Part shown: piece after piece, positions 60,841 through 64,000 of the stretch
How positions within the stretch are numbered: position 1 is the stretch's first letter
Layout of the letters: every line of letters starts with the position of its first letter
Assembly: GCF_016632365.1 (NCBI RefSeq)
Contig: NZ_JAEPBH010000013.1
Coordinates: 26,728-90,727, forward strand
Length of the DNA: 64,000 nucleotides
Source of the DNA: Tenebrionibacter intestinalis
GTDB lineage: Bacteria; Pseudomonadota; Gammaproteobacteria; Enterobacterales; Enterobacteriaceae
Direction: 5' to 3'
Notes under the pieces: model-generated
The model's input: the letters and a program-made list of their open reading frames with translations, nothing else
Database searches by the model: none
Told to the model about the DNA's origin: nothing
Position numbers and translations under genes: made by a program

Positions 60841-62361
60841 ATGGCACTGGCAATTGTACATACGCGCGCAGCACTCGGGGTCAACGCGCCATTAATTACG
60901 GTGGAGGTACATATCAGCCAGGGTTTGCCCGGGCTGACAATAGTCGGTTTGCCGGAAACAACCGTAAAAGAGGCCAGAGATCGGGTACGCAGCGCTATTA
61001 TTAATAGTGGATACACCTATCCGGCACGGAAAATCACAATTAACCTTGCGCCTGCCGATCTTCCAAAGGAAGGCGGCAGATATGATTTACCTATCGCTCT
61101 GGCGCTGCTGGCGGCCTCTGAGCAACTTTCAGCAGATAAACTGGCGCATTATGAATACATTGGCGAACTGGCTCTCACGGGCGCGCTGAGAGGCGTACCT
61201 GGCGCGATATCATCAGCGCTGGCTGCGCTGAAAGCAAAGCGGCAGGTTATTGTCGCTACTGAAAACGCTGAAGAAGTCAGCCTTATCCGACAGGAAGGTT
61301 GCTTTATCGCCCGTCAACTTACAGAAGTATGCGCTTTTCTTGAAGGCAGAGCAGCGTTACCCACTGCCCCAACGCCCCCCGCGTTACCACCTGTTATACG
61401 CGACGATCTGTCAGACGTTATCGGGCAATCTCAGGGCAAGCGCGCGCTGGAGATCGCTGCCGCAGGCGGCCACAACCTTTTATTACTTGGCCCGCCCGGT
61501 ACAGGCAAAACCATGCTTGCGGTACGACTCGGCGGCTTGCTGCCGCAGCTTACTGATGAAGAAGCGCTCGAAAGCGCCGCAATACTGAGTCTCGTGAACC
61601 CCCGACACGTAAAGCGGCAGTGGCGGCAACGGCCATTTCGCTCCCCACATCACAGCGCCTCGCTGGCGGCAATGGTTGGCGGAGGAACAATCCCTACGCC
61701 CGGTGAAATCTCTCTGGCTCATAACGGCGTGCTATTTCTGGATGAACTACCGGAGTTTGAAAAACGCGTGCTGGATGCGCTCAGAGAGCCTATCGAGTCT
61801 GGTGAGATACTTATTTCACGCACGCGGGCGAAAATTAGCTATCCCGCGCGCTTCCAGCTTATCGCCGCTATGAACCCCAGCCCTACGGGACATTATGAGG
61901 GTAATCACAACCGTAGCAGTCCTGAGCAGAATCTACGCTATCTTTCGCGGCTTTCCGGGCCTTTTCTTGACAGGTTCGATATGTCGCTTGAAATTCCGCT
62001 ATTACCTCCCGGCACGCTTAGTCAACAACCAACCCGTGGCGAAACCAGCGCAGTAGTCAGAGCGCGCGTAGAAGCTGCGCATAAACGGCAATACCGCCGT
62101 CAGGGCGGGTTAAATGCCCGGCTCGATAACCGCAGCATACAGCGATTTTGTTTTCTTGATAAAAACGATGCCGGGTGGCTGGAACAGTCTTTAACACATC
62201 TGGGGCTTTCTGTACGCGCCTGGCAACGCCTGCTGAAAGTTGCCAGAACAATTGCAGATTTAGAAGAGCTTGAAACGATCCAGCGCCATCATTTACAGGA
62301 AGCGCTCAGCTATCGCGCTATCGACCGGCTGTTGATTTACTTAAGAGGGCTGTTGGGATAA
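60841..62361 (+). CDS. comM: ComM/YifB AAA+ helicase
   Basis: ComM-family proteins are hexameric helicases that aid branch migration in natural transformation; the role in enterobacteria is less clear. The ATG at 60841 with GGGAGGTG upstream gives 506 residues as in E. coli YifB. The N-terminal Lon-like domain (VHTRAALGVNAPLITVEVHI) and Mg-chelatase-type AAA+ module carry Walker A GPPGTGKTM (about 217), FRSPHHSASLAAMVGGG and FLDELPEF. Confidence 0.95.
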   Translation: MALAIVHTRAALGVNAPLITVEVHISQGLPGLTIVGLPETTVKEARDRVRSAIINSGYTYPARKITINLAPADLPKEGGRYDLPIALALLAASEQLSADKLAHYEYIGELALTGALRGVPGAISSALAALKAKRQVIVATENAEEVSLIRQEGCFIARQLTEVCAFLEGRAALPTAPTPPALPPVIRDDLSDVIGQSQGKRALEIAAAGGHNLLLLGPPGTGKTMLAVRLGGLLPQLTDEEALESAAILSLVNPRHVKRQWRQRPFRSPHHSASLAAMVGGGTIPTPGEISLAHNGVLFLDELPEFEKRVLDALREPIESGEILISRTRAKISYPARFQLIAAMNPSPTGHYEGNHNRSSPEQNLRYLSRLSGPFLDRFDMSLEIPLLPPGTLSQQPTRGETSAVVRARVEAAHKRQYRRQGGLNARLDNRSIQRFCFLDKNDAGWLEQSLTHLGLSVRAWQRLLKVARTIADLEELETIQRHHLQEALSYRAIDRLLIYLRGLLG

Positions 62362-62365
62362 AGAA

Positions 62366-62384
62366 GGGGGCCAAAAAGGCCCCC
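62366..62384. terminator. comM/maoP bidirectional terminator
   Basis: GGGGGCC and GGCCCCC pair around AAAAA, with CATATTTTTT on the plus strand and CTTCTTT on the minus strand. It serves the convergent comM and maoP genes. Confidence 0.85.
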
Positions 62385-62392
62385 CATATTTT

Positions 62393-62731
62393 TTAATCAT
62401 CGCTATCGGTATACTCTTCTACCGTATCCATCTGCGGCTTACCGCCGGATAAAGTATGAAAGCGACGCGGGCGTTTAATTCGCGCCATATACTTACTCCA
62501 GACGCGTTCTGCTTCCGTCACCGGATCGCGTTGTCCCCGGCAGACTTCAACGAACTGTTTCTCTTCTGCCGTGGATGGGTCACGCTTACCGAGATCGAGC
62601 TCATTAAAAGCAAAACCGTGACGCTCAAGCAACTGAGCCTCTTTGATGGTGAAATCACCATGACGAGAGAACCCACGCGGATAATGTTTATTGTCGAAAA
62701 ATCGATTAGTCGTCGTAAAGCTTTCCGCCAT
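62393..62731 (-). CDS. maoP: Macrodomain Ori protein MaoP (YifE)
   Basis: MaoP works with the nearby maoS site to organise the Ori macrodomain in E. coli. It is a small 112-residue DUF413 protein: [20 protein letters not shown], then [18 protein letters not shown], ending [10 protein letters not shown]. It is divergent from hdfR. A maoS site is expected close by, but I cannot identify its bases. Confidence 0.95.
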   Translation of the reverse strand: MAESFTTTNRFFDNKHYPRGFSRHGDFTIKEAQLLERHGFAFNELDLGKRDPSTAEEKQFVEVCRGQRDPVTEAERVWSKYMARIKRPRRFHTLSGGKPQMDTVEEYTDSDD

Positions 62732-62850
62732 CCTATACGCTCCTGATTCTCTTGGTCGAGCTATTTATGGCGCGGAGTATTAGTTACGCTTGACAGAGTG
62801 TAAAACAAAACATTTAAATCAATACGACAAATTTTTTTGGGGGAAAAGTT

Positions 62851-63672
62851 GTGGATACAGAATTGCTAAAAACCTTTCTGGAAGTTAGCAAAACGCGTCA
62901 TTTTGGGCGTGCAGCCGAGGCGCTGTATCTCACTCAATCTGCCGTTAGCTTTCGTATAAGGCAGTTAGAAAATCAGCTCGGCGTAAATCTTTTCACCCGT
63001 CATCGAAATAATATCCGCCTTACATCTGCGGGCGAACGCCTGCTGCCTTATGCTGAAACGCTCATGAGCACGTGGCTAACCGCAAGAAAGGATGTTTCAC
63101 AGGCGTTTCGACATAACGAATTTTCCATTGGCGCCAGCGCCTCAGTATGGGAGTGCATGCTCTCCGCCTGGCTCAGGCGCCTTTATTATGACCACAAGGG
63201 AATGCAGTTCGAGGCACGCATTGCCCAACGCCAGTCGCTGGTAAAGCAATTACACGAACGACGGTTGGATCTGCTTATCACAACTGAAGCGCCTAAGATG
63301 GATGAACTGGGCAGTCAAATTATTGGGCAGTTTAATCTTGCGCTGTATTGCATTGCGCCAGCGCGTTCAATGAGTGAACTTACCTATCTACGCCTGGAAT
63401 GGGGCCAGGATTTTCAACAATACGAAACAGGGTTACTGTCCGCCGACGATGTGCCCGCGCTAACAACCAGTTCCGTTGAGATAGCCGCCCGGCTATTGCC
63501 TGCGCTTGAAGGCTGTACATGGCTACCAACCCATTGGGCAGAAAAGCATACCCATTTGGCTAAAGTAAACGATAGCCTGGAGATAACACGCCCGCTTTAT
63601 GCGATATGGTTGCAAAACAGCGATAAGCTAAACCAGGTAAAAGCGATTATCAAAACGCCGCTTGTGGAATGA
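62851..63672 (+). CDS. hdfR: LysR-type regulator HdfR
   Basis: HdfR represses the flagellar master operon flhDC in E. coli and is itself under H-NS. It has 273 residues from a GTG (E. coli 279). The helix-turn-helix is [20 protein letters not shown] (about 18-37). The effector domain includes [20 protein letters not shown]. The C-terminal third is more diverged and slightly shorter than in E. coli. Confidence 0.95.
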   Translation: MDTELLKTFLEVSKTRHFGRAAEALYLTQSAVSFRIRQLENQLGVNLFTRHRNNIRLTSAGERLLPYAETLMSTWLTARKDVSQAFRHNEFSIGASASVWECMLSAWLRRLYYDHKGMQFEARIAQRQSLVKQLHERRLDLLITTEAPKMDELGSQIIGQFNLALYCIAPARSMSELTYLRLEWGQDFQQYETGLLSADDVPALTTSSVEIAARLLPALEGCTWLPTHWAEKHTHLAKVNDSLEITRPLYAIWLQNSDKLNQVKAIIKTPLVE

Positions 63673-63730
63673 GGAAATGAGCAATACAGGGGAGGCCTGT
63701 AGCGTGAGGAACAATTGAGTCAGGCAAAAA

Positions 63731-63757
63731 AAATCCCTAGCGGATGCTAAGGATTAT
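63731..63757. terminator. Terminator after tRNA-Trp (bidirectional)
   Basis: AATCC-TAGC pairs with GCTA-GGATT with one mismatch, with A- and T-runs on either side. It ends the rrn-aspT-trpT transcript on the minus strand and can stop hdfR transcription on the plus strand. Confidence 0.75.
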
Positions 63758-63761
63758 TTTC

Positions 63762-63837
<76 letters not shown>

Positions 63838-63845
63838 AATTAGGG

Positions 63846-63922
63846 TGGCGGAACGGACGGGACTCGAACCCGCGACCCCCTGCGTGACAGGCAGGTATTC
63901 TAACCAACTGAACTACCGCTCC
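63846..63922 (-). tRNA. aspT: tRNA-Asp (GTC)
   Basis: This 77-nt tRNA has acceptor GGAGCGG, anticodon loop CTGTCAC (GTC) and encoded CCA. It lies between the 5S gene and trpT. Confidence 0.98.
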
Positions 63923-63987
63923 ACCGAATTTTTTTACATCTTTCGGGTTGCCCCGTTTGACTGCTTCATGCGCAGTCTTTCAATTTG

Positions 63988-64000
63988 ATGCCTGGCAGTT
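63988..64000 (-). rRNA. rrf: 5S rRNA, last 13 bases (rrnC-type operon)
   Basis: On the minus strand AACTGCCAGGCAT is the canonical 3' end of enterobacterial 5S rRNA. Its position 65 bases before aspT-trpT matches the end of E. coli rrnC. The rest is outside the window. Confidence 0.85.

Overview
This window is a stretch of enterobacterial core chromosome (order Enterobacterales, family Enterobacteriaceae). Gene order matches the E. coli region from metE to the end of an rRNA operon, read backwards: metE-metR-yigM-yigL-pldB-rhtC-recQ-pldA-yigI-rarD-corA-uvrD-yigB-xerC-yigA-dapF-lptM-cyaY/cyaA-hemCDXY-glmZ-proM/leuT/hisR/argX-thrP-wec cluster-rho-trxA-rhlB-gppA-rep-ppiC-ilvC-ilvY-ilvADEMG-ilvL-comM-maoP-hdfR-trpT-aspT-5S rRNA. 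Proteins are close to their E. coli counterparts in length and sequence. Several E. coli genes are missing: rhtB, yigF/yigG and aslA/aslB. The left edge carries a PTS gene where E. coli has ysgA/udp. This fits a relative of Enterobacter or Cronobacter, but the genus cannot be fixed from sequence alone.

Layout. 1-0.65 kb: start of a PTS EIIBC gene and a spacer holding a terminator-associated repeat. 0.65-12.2 kb: methionine genes, transporters, outer-membrane phospholipase and RecQ. 12.5-19.4 kb: Mg2+ transport (corA with a corL leader ORF), then the uvrD-yigB-xerC-yigA-dapF-lptM run behind a LexA-controlled uvrD promoter. 19.5-26.8 kb: cyaY, cyaA and the divergent hemCDXY operon. 26.8-28.7 kb: a 1.4-kb non-protein region with repeats, the sRNA GlmZ under a sigma54/GlrR/IHF promoter, and a four-tRNA operon. 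28.7-41.2 kb: thrP and the ten-gene enterobacterial common antigen (ECA) cluster. 41.4-49 kb: rho with its leader, trxA, rhlB-gppA, rep and ppiC. 49.2-51.3 kb: an accessory three-gene stress cassette (OmpA-like protein, DUF2382 protein, YflT+DUF2382 fusion), which is the clearest non-core protein-coding insertion. 51.3-60.5 kb: the ilv regulon with intact ilvG, ilvX and the ilvL attenuator. 60.8-64 kb: comM, maoP, hdfR, two tRNAs and the first bases of a 5S gene.

The most interesting signals are these. (1) An approximately 140-bp repeat is present twice, each time directly behind the terminator hairpin of a gene; at metE the whole hairpin is duplicated on both sides of it. (2) The OmpA/DUF2382 cassette has its own promoter and terminator. 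(3) The GlmZ regulatory region is unusually complete. (4) Several translated leader or micro-ORFs (corL, rhoL, ilvX, ilvL) are present. (5) A second repeat family lies next to GlmZ and between metE and metR. No CRISPR array, prophage or intact insertion sequence was seen.
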